This document shows, one piece after another, positions 36,094 to 44,974 of a stretch of DNA of 49,883 nt (positions are counted from its first letter, which is position 1; every line of letters starts with the position of its first letter). The notes beneath the pieces are model-generated. The model searched no databases. It had not been told where the DNA came from and saw only the letters and a list, made by a program, of their open reading frames with translations. This DNA comes from Anaerobiospirillum sp. NML120448. Its GTDB lineage: Bacteria > Pseudomonadota > Gammaproteobacteria > Enterobacterales > Succinivibrionaceae. The position numbers and the translations under genes were made by a program. Where the stretch lies: positions 1 through 49,883 of the forward strand of contig NZ_JALKIM010000022.1 in the NCBI RefSeq assembly GCF_023050945.1, written 5' to 3'.

Positions 36094-38481
36094 ATGTTTA
36101 CTAGTAAAGATGATTATGACCAAGTGGTTGAATTTATCAAACAGATCCCTGCTTTTGCAACAGAATTTAAATATCATAATCTTCTTCGAAATCAAAATAG
36201 GCACTTGCGCTATGTCTACATGATTCATGGTGAGGGCAAACTAAAAGCTCTTAAAGAGTTAAGCGTCTATCCTGCTCGATCTGAGGAATACTACCTTAAT
36301 ATTGCTTATCAAGCCATTGAAAATGATATGAGTGATTTTTTAGCTGGTGCCATGTTTCTAGTTTCTCCTGGTGCTATTAGGAGATGTATTCAAATCCTGA
36401 AGAATGAGCCAGAGATAAAAGCCCTTTATCACCCTGAGCCTTTTCCACCACATATTAACTTTCCTGTTATGGTTAAGTGTCTCCCTTATGTTTACTACAA
36501 CAAAGTAGGAACCGATCTAACTCCTACTGTTCATAATGAGCTGTTGTATGATACCGATACTTACAATAGTCTTCTTAAGAAGACCGTTACAGCTGTGCCT
36601 GAGCAAATTCTCATAGCTGATCAGCACTTTTCTCAATACCGTAGCTTATCTTTCGAAATGAGACAAAAAGCTATTCAAGCTGCTAGAGCTCAAGGTAATG
36701 AAAGTTTAGTTGTTCCTTTTGCCCTGGCTTTATCAAAAGGTATAGACGTTGATGACTTAGATGCCAGCACCATTCTTGAAGAGCTAAACTGCTCTTACTT
36801 AACTAACATGAATGATAAAGGCTCAGAGCAAATTGAGCGGAACTCAACCAAGCTTGATAGCTCTAACGCTACTGTAGCCCTACAATCTCAGTCCTCTAAT
36901 GCGGCCCCAAGCGGCAATAAGTTAGAAAGCTCTACTCAAAGTAAGGCAGCTACTGCTATTGCTATTGCTTCTAAGGCCAGCACCGCTATTTCTAAGGATT
37001 CCCCTACTGCAAAAGACTTAGCTGTAGCCTCAGAAGCAGCATCAGAAAACAAGGATGATGCCAATAACGCTACAAAACAGGCAACCACTGCCAACTCTAG
37101 CGTTGCTACTGAATCTAATAAAGCCCAGCAAGATAACCTTAGCAACAACAATAGCAAGGGTAGCATTGGCAACAACAAAGCCAGCGACAGCGGCAGTAGC
37201 AATGGTAGCGACCTTACCAGTAGCAACAGTTCAAGAGATGTTGGCAGCGATAAAGCTATTAACAACAACCGTGCTAATGGCAATGACAGCGGCATAAAAC
37301 CAAGTAGTACATCGCAGGAGGCTCAATGCAACAGTTCTGCTAACAACGAGCAATCCAGCACTAAAACTACAGTTGCAGAAGCAAACAGTACTACAGATAG
37401 TGTTAGCCATGATGTTAGTGCAAGTGAAGCTACTGCTGATACAGGTGATAAAGTGGAGGTCGATTCAGCTAACACTGTAGATAATAGCAGTGCTAAAGCT
37501 AACAACAGATCCTCAAGCAATGAAAAGCAAAAGGGCTCTAATGAGGGTAAAGCAGTTAACTCCCCTAATGTTAGCAATGACAGCAACACCAGTAATAGCA
37601 GTGAGGCCAAACCAGTTGCTGTGATTTTTCAGACCTTTACAGGTATTGACCCTGTTGAAAAGCAAGCAGAATCCAGCACTAATAATGCTAATGAGACTAT
37701 TGATGCTTCTACCAATGATGATGATTTAGCTATAGAGCAAGAATTAGCGGCTCAAGAGGAATTAGAGGCTCTTTATCAAAGTGACTACGACGACATTGAC
37801 AGTGATATCGATACTGATAATGAAGATTCAGCTTTCGATGAAATGTTGCTCGAAGACATACCAACCAATGTTGAATTTACTAATGGCAAGCCTTGCACTC
37901 CTATTAAGGACACTACTTCCAATCAAGAGAGTGATGCCTCTAATGAGGATGATTATGGCTCATGCAATAGCTCTGATAGTTCTCCAAGTGATGCCACTAA
38001 TAAGAGTGCTGCAAACTCTAATGAGGGTGATGGCGAGACTGATGAAAATAACTCTGATAGTACTGAGGCTGAAAATACTGAGTCAGAAATTGATGAGGCT
38101 ATACTTGATCCTATTGCTAGGGCCAATATGAGAGCCTCAAAACTCTTAGCAAAAGGCAATATGAATGAGGTTGACCAGAGCTTTAAGCATGGCTTTGACA
38201 GTAATAAGCTTCATGTTTTTGGTATTGGTAGCCAAGAGCTTAATGAACTTTTAGCTAATACACTCCAGAATAAGAGAAAAGGTATTACCCCTAATGATTT
38301 ACAGGCCTTGCCTAAACGCTTTGTAATTTTGGGTGGTGCAAAGAATAATGTGCTAAGAGCCAAGAATCTCTCAAACTATCATGTTCTAGCTATCTTTGGT
38401 AAGCAGGATACTGAGTATTGCAACTTTTGCGACCAGCAAGACGCTAAAACAAAAGCCCAAATCACCAAGCAAAACTCATAG
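36094..38481 (+). CDS. Two-domain protein with Ser/Asn-rich linker; C-terminus shares array-adjacent domain
   Basis: 795 aa, not recognised. AAGGA 8 nt before the ATG supports the start; no signal peptide or membrane segment, so probably cytoplasmic. Residues 1-245 look like a helical globular domain (SKDDYDQVVEFIKQIP..., RNQNRHLRYVYMIHGEGK, several Tyr/Pro-rich segments). About 246-690 is a linker rich in Ser, Asn, Ala, Thr and Lys that turns strongly acidic at about 540-680. The C-terminal ~90 residues (about 690-785) repeat the domain of the upstream 207-aa protein: HGFDSNKLHVFGIGSQELNE, then ALPKRFVILGGAKNNVL and LAIFG. Two copies of one domain, one alone with a basic tail and one on a long tether, suggest partners or a duplication. 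A strong terminator follows 40 bp after the stop. Confidence 0.75.
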   Translation: MFTSKDDYDQVVEFIKQIPAFATEFKYHNLLRNQNRHLRYVYMIHGEGKLKALKELSVYPARSEEYYLNIAYQAIENDMSDFLAGAMFLVSPGAIRRCIQILKNEPEIKALYHPEPFPPHINFPVMVKCLPYVYYNKVGTDLTPTVHNELLYDTDTYNSLLKKTVTAVPEQILIADQHFSQYRSLSFEMRQKAIQAARAQGNESLVVPFALALSKGIDVDDLDASTILEELNCSYLTNMNDKGSEQIERNSTKLDSSNATVALQSQSSNAAPSGNKLESSTQSKAATAIAIASKASTAISKDSPTAKDLAVASEAASENKDDANNATKQATTANSSVATESNKAQQDNLSNNNSKGSIGNNKASDSGSSNGSDLTSSNSSRDVGSDKAINNNRANGNDSGIKPSSTSQEAQCNSSANNEQSSTKTTVAEANSTTDSVSHDVSASEATADTGDKVEVDSANTVDNSSAKANNRSSSNEKQKGSNEGKAVNSPNVSNDSNTSNSSEAKPVAVIFQTFTGIDPVEKQAESSTNNANETIDASTNDDDLAIEQELAAQEELEALYQSDYDDIDSDIDTDNEDSAFDEMLLEDIPTNVEFTNGKPCTPIKDTTSNQESDASNEDDYGSCNSSDSSPSDATNKSAANSNEGDGETDENNSDSTEAENTESEIDEAILDPIARANMRASKLLAKGNMNEVDQSFKHGFDSNKLHVFGIGSQELNELLANTLQNKRKGITPNDLQALPKRFVILGGAKNNVLRAKNLSNYHVLAIFGKQDTEYCNFCDQQDAKTKAQITKQNS

Positions 38482-38520
38482 CTAAGAGCCACACTGCTAG
38501 AGTTGCTAACTATTAACTCT

Positions 38521-38560
38521 CAAGCCCCTAACTAAATAGCTTTAGTTAGGGGTTTGTTTG
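38521..38560 (+). terminator. Rho-independent terminator
   Basis: CCCCTAACTAAA (38525-38536), loop TAGC, TTTAGTTAGGGG (38541-38552): a perfect 12-bp stem followed by TTTGTTTG. It ends the transcript of the 795-aa gene and may also work from the other side because of the A-rich left flank. Confidence 0.9.
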
Positions 38561-39045
38561 CTTTCTGTACACTATGTTGCTGTTAGCTACTCTTGCATAT
38601 TCTTATGATTGTTGTTTTGAGACCAAATGTATTCACTATGAGGGAAGTTTTTTACAGCACACAACCATTATCGCCCGCCCCTAATGTTTTGTAAAAAGCC
38701 AATTGTTCATGGCTTAAATGACAAAATGAAATCTATCCAGACTGCTCTCAAAAGATCTACAAAACACTGATTGTTATTGACTTTATGTCTAGCAAAACAG
38801 GATTTCTCAACAGTTCTCTTCACCTGAAGATTGAGCATTATTACGTTAAACCAACATTGGTTAAAGCTTTAAATTTATGAAACCAAATAGCAGCACTTTA
38901 GGAAAGTTATCGTGCGCACTAAAAACTACTAACTAATGATCTGTCATCGCTATGTTTCTTCCTGTGAGATTAAGTAAATTGTGTCTTTGGCTTACGGCAA
39001 GATGCTCTATTTGTTATTTGCTAACTTGATACTGTTATTTTTATT

Positions 39046-39083
39046 TTGCAAACAATTTAGGCATAGTTTATGCTTTTTTTTTT
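39046..39083 (+). promoter_or_regulatory. Putative sigma70 promoter plus T10 tract, copy A
   Basis: TTGCAA (39046-39051), 17-nt spacer, TATGCT (39069-39074), then ten Ts (39074-39083). Four of six matches in each box with ideal spacing. The same arrangement is at 44362-44399. The alternative reading is an intrinsic terminator: GCATA-GTT-TATGC followed by the T run. Both readings are open. Confidence 0.35.
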
Positions 39084-39311
39084 CGTCGAATTTTTATTCC
39101 CTTCCGTAATAAATCGCATAATTAATGGCAGTGGTGTTTTCATTGCTATTATCATTTCCGCAAGTTTTGTCTTTACCAACAAAGCAGGTTGTTGAGCTTA
39201 ACAAAAGCAAACTATTTTGTTAGCTATATTGGCTATTTTCATGATTTTACATGGAACTTACAGCCATACGATAAAACAACAGCTTTGCCCAAGTGTCTTC
39301 CCTTAAGATAG

Positions 39312-39340
39312 CTTCGCTTTAAGCTTTCTTTTGGTCGGGG
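39312..39340 (+). promoter_or_regulatory. Leader RNA hairpin, copy A
   Basis: CTTCG (39312-39316) can pair with CGGGG (39336-39340) using G-U pairs; the equivalent arms in copy B are CCCAG and CTGGG. Changes on the two sides compensate, including a C-G to A-U swap, supporting an RNA structure in the leader. Confidence 0.5.
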
Positions 39341-39524
39341 ACTATCCTCTACTAGACTTTGTTCTAATCTAACGTCCCTTTTTACTCATGTACGCACTTT
39401 CATGAGCGCAGGCTTTAAAAAGCCGCATGCTTTATCCTTTGCCGACCTTTGATTGGAATACTCTATCTTAAACTACCTCTTGATAGCTTCACTCAAAGTC
39501 ACTGGGCAAAAACTACATTAGCTT

Positions 39525-39543
39525 TGGAGGTTAGTACCCTCCA
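39525..39543 (+). promoter_or_regulatory. Leader hairpin TGGAGG/CCTCCA, copy A
   Basis: TGGAGG, 7-nt loop, CCTCCA about 95 nt before the start codon. Both stem arms are identical in copy B (44865-44883), where the loop differs by one base. The left arm contains a Shine-Dalgarno-like GGAGG that is not used by an obvious start codon. Confidence 0.5.
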
Positions 39544-39636
39544 CTATCCGCAATTTTAAAAGCCTTTGTAGCTACCTGATAAAGCAAACCTAAACAAGAC
39601 AAAGCTTTCTCTTCTTAATTTAGAATTTCTAAAGAA

Positions 39637-42600
39637 ATGAAGCAAACTAATAACGCCATTAAATTCTTAATGGCCCAATACCGTGCTATTTTCAACAATG
39701 CCTACTTCAAGGGCTTAGCAACCGCTGCCCTCGTAACTGTAGCTATGTCCGCTGGACAGGCTCAGGCTGCCGATGGTTTGACTGGTGAGTTAAAGGCTAA
39801 TAAGGCTGAAGCTGTAGAAATCGAAGTTACTTCTGGTGATCAAACCTTAGATGCTTCTTCAAATAAATATGCTCTAGGCATTACTGTCACTGGTGGCAAG
39901 GTAACCACTAGCGGTGATTTATTTGCTAAGGGTGATTTAACTGTTAATAATGCTGAACTCATAGTATCTGGTGGCTCAATCCTTTTAGGCCACGATAACG
40001 ATAAGCAGCAAACTCCATATGTAGGTCGCTTTGAGTCCAATAGCGGTACTTTAACCCTATCAGGTGGCAATATTGGTGTTGTTGATTTTGCTCTTCAAAA
40101 CGGCACTATTACTCTTACCTCAGGCGGTGTTGGTTCAACTAACTTAACTGCTTATGGTGAAGGTGGTATTCAAACCTCTTCTAAGCCTATCTACAGCGGC
40201 AACGCTAACAGCTCATTAACCAATATGACTGCTACATTAGATACTGCTACCAATATCACTTCTATTGGTGTGCTTTCTGTAGATAGCGGTACTATTGCTT
40301 TAAATGGCAATCATTCTAATGTAAATAAAAACACTGATAACTTAACCTACTTATCTGGCGCTAAAGAGCTTAAGATTCAGAATAAGGCTGTTGTAAATGT
40401 ATCAGGTGCTACCAATGCTTTACACGGCAAGTCTATTTCTATTAAAGACTCTACTATTAAACTAAGCAGTGGCGACTTAACTATTGGTTCAAGCTATGAC
40501 CTTTACAAGAGTGTAAGTGGTGATTCAACAGCTCCAGCCAATGCAGGTTCAATCTCTCTTAACAATGTTACCTTAGAGATTGCCTCTGGTAAGAATTTAA
40601 ACTTTGGCTATGGTGAGGATACCGCCACCACCTTAAATATTACTGGTGGCAAGATTACCAACTCTGGCACAGTGAACTTATATGCTTCTACTGCCACTAT
40701 GACCAATGAGAACTTACATCAGTTTGTTGCTGGTAAGTTTGATGTTAAGCGTGATGCTACCATTAATATCACTGATGACTTAGACCTTACTAAGGATGTT
40801 TTAAATGCTAGTGGCACTGCAGAAAGCGGTAAGCTTACCTTAACTGGTAACCTTACCTTAGATGCTGGCAACACTACCTTAGGTAAGAAGTTTGATGTAG
40901 AGAAGTTATCTTTAGATACTGATACTTTAAAGGTTGGTGAGGGCTTTACCCAGAATAAGGGCACTATTAATGTAGCTAAGAGCTTATCTGGCTCCAAGGG
41001 ATTTACTGTTGATTCTAGCGGCGCTGCTGCTAATTTCAATTTAGTAAACGCCGATGCTACCGCAGGTACCATTTCTGGCATTGAGACTCTTACTGTAAAG
41101 GCCACCGACAACTCCGCTACCTTAAACATTGAAGGTAAGTGGTCTGGTCTAGACACTACTGCTGTTGTATTACAGAGCGGCGGTACTCTTAACTTAAAGG
41201 GCGTTGATGCATTAACTTTCAAGAGTGTTGATGTTCAAGCAAAAGGTAAGTTAGCTTTAGATGGTTCTAACTTAACTGTTGCTGATGCTGTTAAGAATGG
41301 CGCTGCTAATGGTGTAGATCTTAAGAACAACTCCTCAGTAAGTGCACAATACTCTAAGGTTACAAGTGGTGATGTTGTAAGTGACAGCACTATTAAGAAC
41401 TTCAAGTTAGACGGCACTTCTAAGATTGTTCTTACTGGCCGTGCAGAAGGTGTAATTGAGAAAGCTAAGTTAGATGCTATCAAGAAAGCTTTATTAGGCG
41501 CTGATGGCCAAGGCTTGGTTGAGATTGCTGGCGCGTCCTTATCTGATAAGGAAGCAGGTATCACTGGCGATACTGCTGACTTTACCGCCGCACAAGGCAA
41601 CTCTGGTGTAAGTGGTATTTACGAGGATAAGACCATTGTAGGTGCTAACGCTGCTGTAAGTGGCTCCAATTCTTGGGGTTCTGTTGAGTTAGCCGACACC
41701 AAGGACAACTTAGAAATTGCTAGCGGTGCTTCTGTAACCCTAAATGGTGTAGGTGGTGAACTTGTAACCAAGAAAGACGGCACTACTAATGGTGGTGTTG
41801 CTCTTACCCAGGATGCAACTTTAAGTGTTGTAGGTAATGGTACTTTAGCAACTATTACAGCCACTGAGAATCAAAAGGGCAAGGCATTAGTAAATGCTAA
41901 CCTTTCTGTTACTGGCGACATTGGTTCTTCAACCTTAGCTTTAGGCGAAGTAAATGTTCAAGGCGGTCAATTATCCACTACTGGTAATATCTACACTAAC
42001 AACTTAGTAGTTGATGGTGCAGTTTCTACTACCAAGGATATTTCTGCTACCACTAAGCTAGAGGCTAATGGCTTAGTTCAGGCTCAAAACATTACTGCTG
42101 GCAGCATTACTGTCTCTGACACTGTAATTGCCGACAAGGTAACCCTCTCTGGTACTAGCTCTGTATTAAGCGTTGGTGATAGCGCAAATACTGGCTTAGT
42201 AGAGGTTGGCACCTTAGATCTTAAGGGTGGTAAGTTATTACTTGACCCAGCTTACGATCAGCCATCAACTATCGTTGCCTTAAAGGACGTAACTGATACT
42301 ACCAAGGATGTAGTTTCTGCTAATGGTGATATCGGTGTTGGTATGAACTCTATCTTAGCAGTTGGTACCACCGCTGATGAGGCCAAGGCCTTATTAACCA
42401 AGTTAGATTTCTTCAATGGCGAAGCCTTAAAGCAAACTAACGGTGCTGTTTTAGTTGCTAATGAGTCTCTCTATGTTCCAACAAATGGTAAGGTATTATT
42501 AGATTCTACAGCAGATCATGCTGCACTTTCTGGCGCTTTAACTACCAATAACTCTTTCTCATTAGGTGCAAACTCTGCATTAGTTGTAACAGATAACTTA

Positions 42601-43965
42601 TCATCCAAGTTAGATGGTAATAAGGCAGTAATTCAGTTTGCTAATAGCACTGGTGCAGCAGTAACTTTAGAGAAAGATTCAAAAATCGCTTTTGAGTCTG
42701 CTTTATCTGAGCAAGATAAGGTTCTTATTTCTAACTCTGATACAGCAGCAACTGACAATGGTGTAGTAATTACCGCTGCTGGTGGCTTATTAAATGGTAC
42801 TTTAAACGGCTCTCAAATTAGCTTTACCTTAGATGAGGATAAGCTCCGTGAGCAGGCTGTTAATATGTCTGCTCCAGTACAAGATCTTGCTATTGCAGCC
42901 TTAAAGGGCACCAAGGGTGAGGTTGTATTAGGTGAGGCTGGTACTCAGTACATCCAGACCATGACTGGTTTAGATGGCGGTAAGGCTGTTGAAGAGACTG
43001 CTCGTTTAGCAGTTTATGGTGGTGCTGTTCAGGCTACCAACTTAGCACAACAAGCTGCTACTGATGCTGTTGCAGACCGTATGTCCCGTGCAAATCCTAA
43101 TGGTTCCTTAGTATTTGCTGACAATGCTCAGGGCGGTGGCTTATGGTTATCCCCAGTTTACAAGAGCCACGAGTCTGACAGCTTTGATGCTGATGGTGTT
43201 GACTACGGTGTAGACGCTGACTTAACTGGCTTAGTATTAGGTGGTGATTTCACCTCTGAGTCTGGTGTACGTGCTGGTGCTTACTTCAACTTTGGTTCAG
43301 CTTCTGTTGATGGTCAGGGCGTTGGTGATAAGGTATCTAATGATGCTGATTACTTCGGCTTCGGTCTCTATGCTGGTATGACCTTCGGTCAGATGAGCTT
43401 AGTTGCTGATGCTGGCTTCACTCAGGTATCAAATGATATCGAGCAGACCCCAAGCGCTAAGGTAAGCAAGGTAAAGGCTGATGTTGATAGCTCCGCTGTA
43501 ACCTTAGGTTTACGTGGCGAGTACAAGCTCAACGTAGCTACTATGGACGTAACTCCACACTTAGGTGTACGTTACACTCGTTTAGCTGTTGATAGCTACG
43601 ATGCTAAGGCTGATGGTATTTTAGTTGCTAACACTGACTTCGATACCATGCAGATGTTCTCTGTACCATTTGGAGTAACCATTTCTAAGGACATCGCAGC
43701 TGGTTCCTGGACTATTAAGCCAGTATTTGACTTAACCTTAACTGCTAACGCAGGTGACACCGATGCTAAGCTCGACACCACCTTCGTAGGCACCAAGACC
43801 ATTGGCTTAACCTCTGAGGCTTTTGATAGCTTCACTTATGGCGCAACCATGGGTATCGATGCTAAGTATGGTGAGAAGTTCTCTGTTGGCTTGAACACCA
43901 ACTATGTTGGCTCTTCCAATGCTGATGAGTTCGGCGTAATGGGTAACGTACGTTACATGTTCTAA
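39637..43965 (+). CDS. Large autotransporter (type Va), paralog A
   Basis: 1442 aa surface-exposed or released protein that carries its own outer-membrane pore. The long signal peptide (residues 1-45, MKQTNNAIKFLM... ending AGQAQA) has the extended, conserved N-region seen in many big autotransporters. The passenger (about 46-1110) is Gly/Ser/Thr/Asn/Val-rich, lacks Cys and has repeated short strand-turn patterns typical of a right-handed beta-helix; no protease triad or adhesin motif recognised. A helical linker (about 1113-1150, EETARLAVYGGAVQATNLAQQA) leads into the PF03797-type barrel (about 1166-1442), ending in Phe. Codon use favours AAG for Lys and TTA for Leu, unlike nearby conjugation genes, hinting at high expression. 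The signal peptide, barrel and flanks match paralog B; the passengers differ. Likely an adhesin or antigen; function not shown. Confidence 0.9.
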   Translation: MKQTNNAIKFLMAQYRAIFNNAYFKGLATAALVTVAMSAGQAQAADGLTGELKANKAEAVEIEVTSGDQTLDASSNKYALGITVTGGKVTTSGDLFAKGDLTVNNAELIVSGGSILLGHDNDKQQTPYVGRFESNSGTLTLSGGNIGVVDFALQNGTITLTSGGVGSTNLTAYGEGGIQTSSKPIYSGNANSSLTNMTATLDTATNITSIGVLSVDSGTIALNGNHSNVNKNTDNLTYLSGAKELKIQNKAVVNVSGATNALHGKSISIKDSTIKLSSGDLTIGSSYDLYKSVSGDSTAPANAGSISLNNVTLEIASGKNLNFGYGEDTATTLNITGGKITNSGTVNLYASTATMTNENLHQFVAGKFDVKRDATINITDDLDLTKDVLNASGTAESGKLTLTGNLTLDAGNTTLGKKFDVEKLSLDTDTLKVGEGFTQNKGTINVAKSLSGSKGFTVDSSGAAANFNLVNADATAGTISGIETLTVKATDNSATLNIEGKWSGLDTTAVVLQSGGTLNLKGVDALTFKSVDVQAKGKLALDGSNLTVADAVKNGAANGVDLKNNSSVSAQYSKVTSGDVVSDSTIKNFKLDGTSKIVLTGRAEGVIEKAKLDAIKKALLGADGQGLVEIAGASLSDKEAGITGDTADFTAAQGNSGVSGIYEDKTIVGANAAVSGSNSWGSVELADTKDNLEIASGASVTLNGVGGELVTKKDGTTNGGVALTQDATLSVVGNGTLATITATENQKGKALVNANLSVTGDIGSSTLALGEVNVQGGQLSTTGNIYTNNLVVDGAVSTTKDISATTKLEANGLVQAQNITAGSITVSDTVIADKVTLSGTSSVLSVGDSANTGLVEVGTLDLKGGKLLLDPAYDQPSTIVALKDVTDTTKDVVSANGDIGVGMNSILAVGTTADEAKALLTKLDFFNGEALKQTNGAVLVANESLYVPTNGKVLLDSTADHAALSGALTTNNSFSLGANSALVVTDNLSSKLDGNKAVIQFANSTGAAVTLEKDSKIAFESALSEQDKVLISNSDTAATDNGVVITAAGGLLNGTLNGSQISFTLDEDKLREQAVNMSAPVQDLAIAALKGTKGEVVLGEAGTQYIQTMTGLDGGKAVEETARLAVYGGAVQATNLAQQAATDAVADRMSRANPNGSLVFADNAQGGGLWLSPVYKSHESDSFDADGVDYGVDADLTGLVLGGDFTSESGVRAGAYFNFGSASVDGQGVGDKVSNDADYFGFGLYAGMTFGQMSLVADAGFTQVSNDIEQTPSAKVSKVKADVDSSAVTLGLRGEYKLNVATMDVTPHLGVRYTRLAVDSYDAKADGILVANTDFDTMQMFSVPFGVTISKDIAAGSWTIKPVFDLTLTANAGDTDAKLDTTFVGTKTIGLTSEAFDSFTYGATMGIDAKYGEKFSVGLNTNYVGSSNADEFGVMGNVRYMF

Positions 43966-44040
43966 TAAGCTGCTTTAGCTTATTTTGAGCGGGCGGTTCT
44001 TAGTTTTAGTGAAAGGCAAGCCACTTTGCTAAGAGCCGCC
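43964..44040 (+). promoter_or_regulatory. Conserved 3' UTR with two hairpins, copy A
   Basis: AATAAGCT/AGCTTATT (43964-43971, 43977-43984) overlaps the stop codon and is followed by TT. GGCGGTTCTTAG (43992-44003) then pairs with CTAAGAGCCGCC (44029-44040), one mismatch, around an AAAGGC-AA-GCC inner hairpin. Both recur after paralog B at the same spacing. Probable roles are mRNA protection or a 3'-derived small RNA. Confidence 0.6.
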
Positions 44041-44069
44041 TAATAATCATTTCAATGCTCAATTATTAC

Positions 44070-44105
44070 AAGGCAGATCTTCCGATTAAGGTCTGCCTTT
44101 TTACT
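44070..44105 (+). terminator. Rho-independent terminator of autotransporter A
   Basis: AGGCAGATCTT (44071-44081), loop CCGATT, AAGGTCTGCCT (44088-44098): 11-bp stem with one wobble, followed by five Ts. Confidence 0.9.
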
Positions 44106-44361
44106 TTGTTGCGTTGAGTTTTGAGCTTTGTCATTTTAAAACCATGGCAGCAGCTCGCATGACACTACTCTATAACTTTGAGGATGAAATTTATGAAACC
44201 TAATCCCAGCTCTTTTAGGCATCCATCGTGCTCACTAAAAACTGCTACCTAAAGATCTGTCATGGATGTGTTTCTTACTATGAGATTAGGTAAATTGTAT
44301 CTTTGGCTTACGGAAAGAGGCTCTATTACTGATTAACTCACTTGATAATGTTCTTTTTATT

Positions 44362-44399
44362 TTGCAAACAATTTAGGCATAGTTTATGCTTTTTTTTTT
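44362..44399 (+). promoter_or_regulatory. Putative sigma70 promoter plus T10 tract, copy B
   Basis: TTGCAA (44362-44367), 17-nt spacer, TATGCT (44385-44390), ten Ts (44390-44399). Identical boxes and spacing to copy A. The same terminator-like alternative reading applies. Confidence 0.35.
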
Positions 44400-44652
44400 C
44401 GTAGAATTTTTATTCCTTTCTGTAATAAATCGCATAGATAATGGTAGTGCTGTTTTCATTGCTATTATCCTTTCCGCAAGTTTTGTCTTTACCAACAAAG
44501 CAGGTTGTTGAGCTTAACCTAAGAACAGGTTCAAATAGACCCCATAACAATCGATAGTTAGCGATCTATGGCCCTTTTCTATGATTTTACATGGAACCTT
44601 TAAGCCATAGGATAAAACAACAGCTTTGCCCAAGTGTCTTCCCTTAAGATAG

Positions 44653-44681
44653 CCCAGCTTTAAGCTGTCTTTTGGTCTGGG
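44653..44681 (+). promoter_or_regulatory. Leader RNA hairpin, copy B
   Basis: CCCAG (44653-44657) pairs with CTGGG (44677-44681), all Watson-Crick, at the position of the G-U rich CTTCG/CGGGG stem of copy A. A nested AGCTT/AAGCT palindrome lies just inside. Confidence 0.5.
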
Positions 44682-44864
44682 ACAATCCTCTAATAGACTT
44701 TGTTCTAATCCAACGTCCCTTTTTACTCATGTACGCACTTTCATGAGCATAGGCTTTAAATAGCCGCATGCTTTATCCTTTTGCTAACCTTTGATTGGAA
44801 TGATCTATCTTAAACTACCTCTTGATAGCCCAAATCAAAGTAATCAGCAAAACTACATTGGCTT

Positions 44865-44883
44865 TGGAGGCTAGTACCCTCCA
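44865..44883 (+). promoter_or_regulatory. Leader hairpin TGGAGG/CCTCCA, copy B
   Basis: Same stem as 39525-39543, with one loop base changed (TTAGTAC to CTAGTAC). Confidence 0.5.
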
Positions 44884-44974
44884 CTATCCGCAATTTAAAA
44901 GTCTTTGTAGCTACCTGATAAAGCAAACCTAAACAAGACAAAGCTTTCTCCTTTCATTTAGAATTTCTAAAGAA

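Larger units (their letters stand above)
38561..39636 (+). other. Upstream region of first autotransporter
   Basis: No gene. From about 38871 to the ATG it is homologous to 44187-44974 in front of the second autotransporter, with many substitutions but long identical blocks, including the promoter-like boxes, the T10 tract, the CTTCG/CGGGG and TGGAGG/CCTCCA hairpins and the last ~90 bp before the start codon. From the T10 tract to the ATG is about 550 nt, so the mRNA probably has a long leader. The start codon is preceded only by AAAGAA, a weak ribosome site. Confidence 0.65.
44106..44974 (+). other. Intergenic and leader region of second autotransporter
   Basis: No gene. From about 44187 it is homologous to the region before paralog A. 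The first part (GCAGCTCGCATGACACTACTC near 44151) recurs after paralog B near 49570, so the repeated unit is 3' UTR, terminator, spacer and leader together. A stretch at about 44515-44580 differs from copy A. Confidence 0.7.

Noticed and set aside
40719-41864. Several long reverse-strand frames inside autotransporter A (also 45766-47628 in B)
   Set aside because: Shadows of a strongly codon-biased gene; no ribosome sites and no domains.
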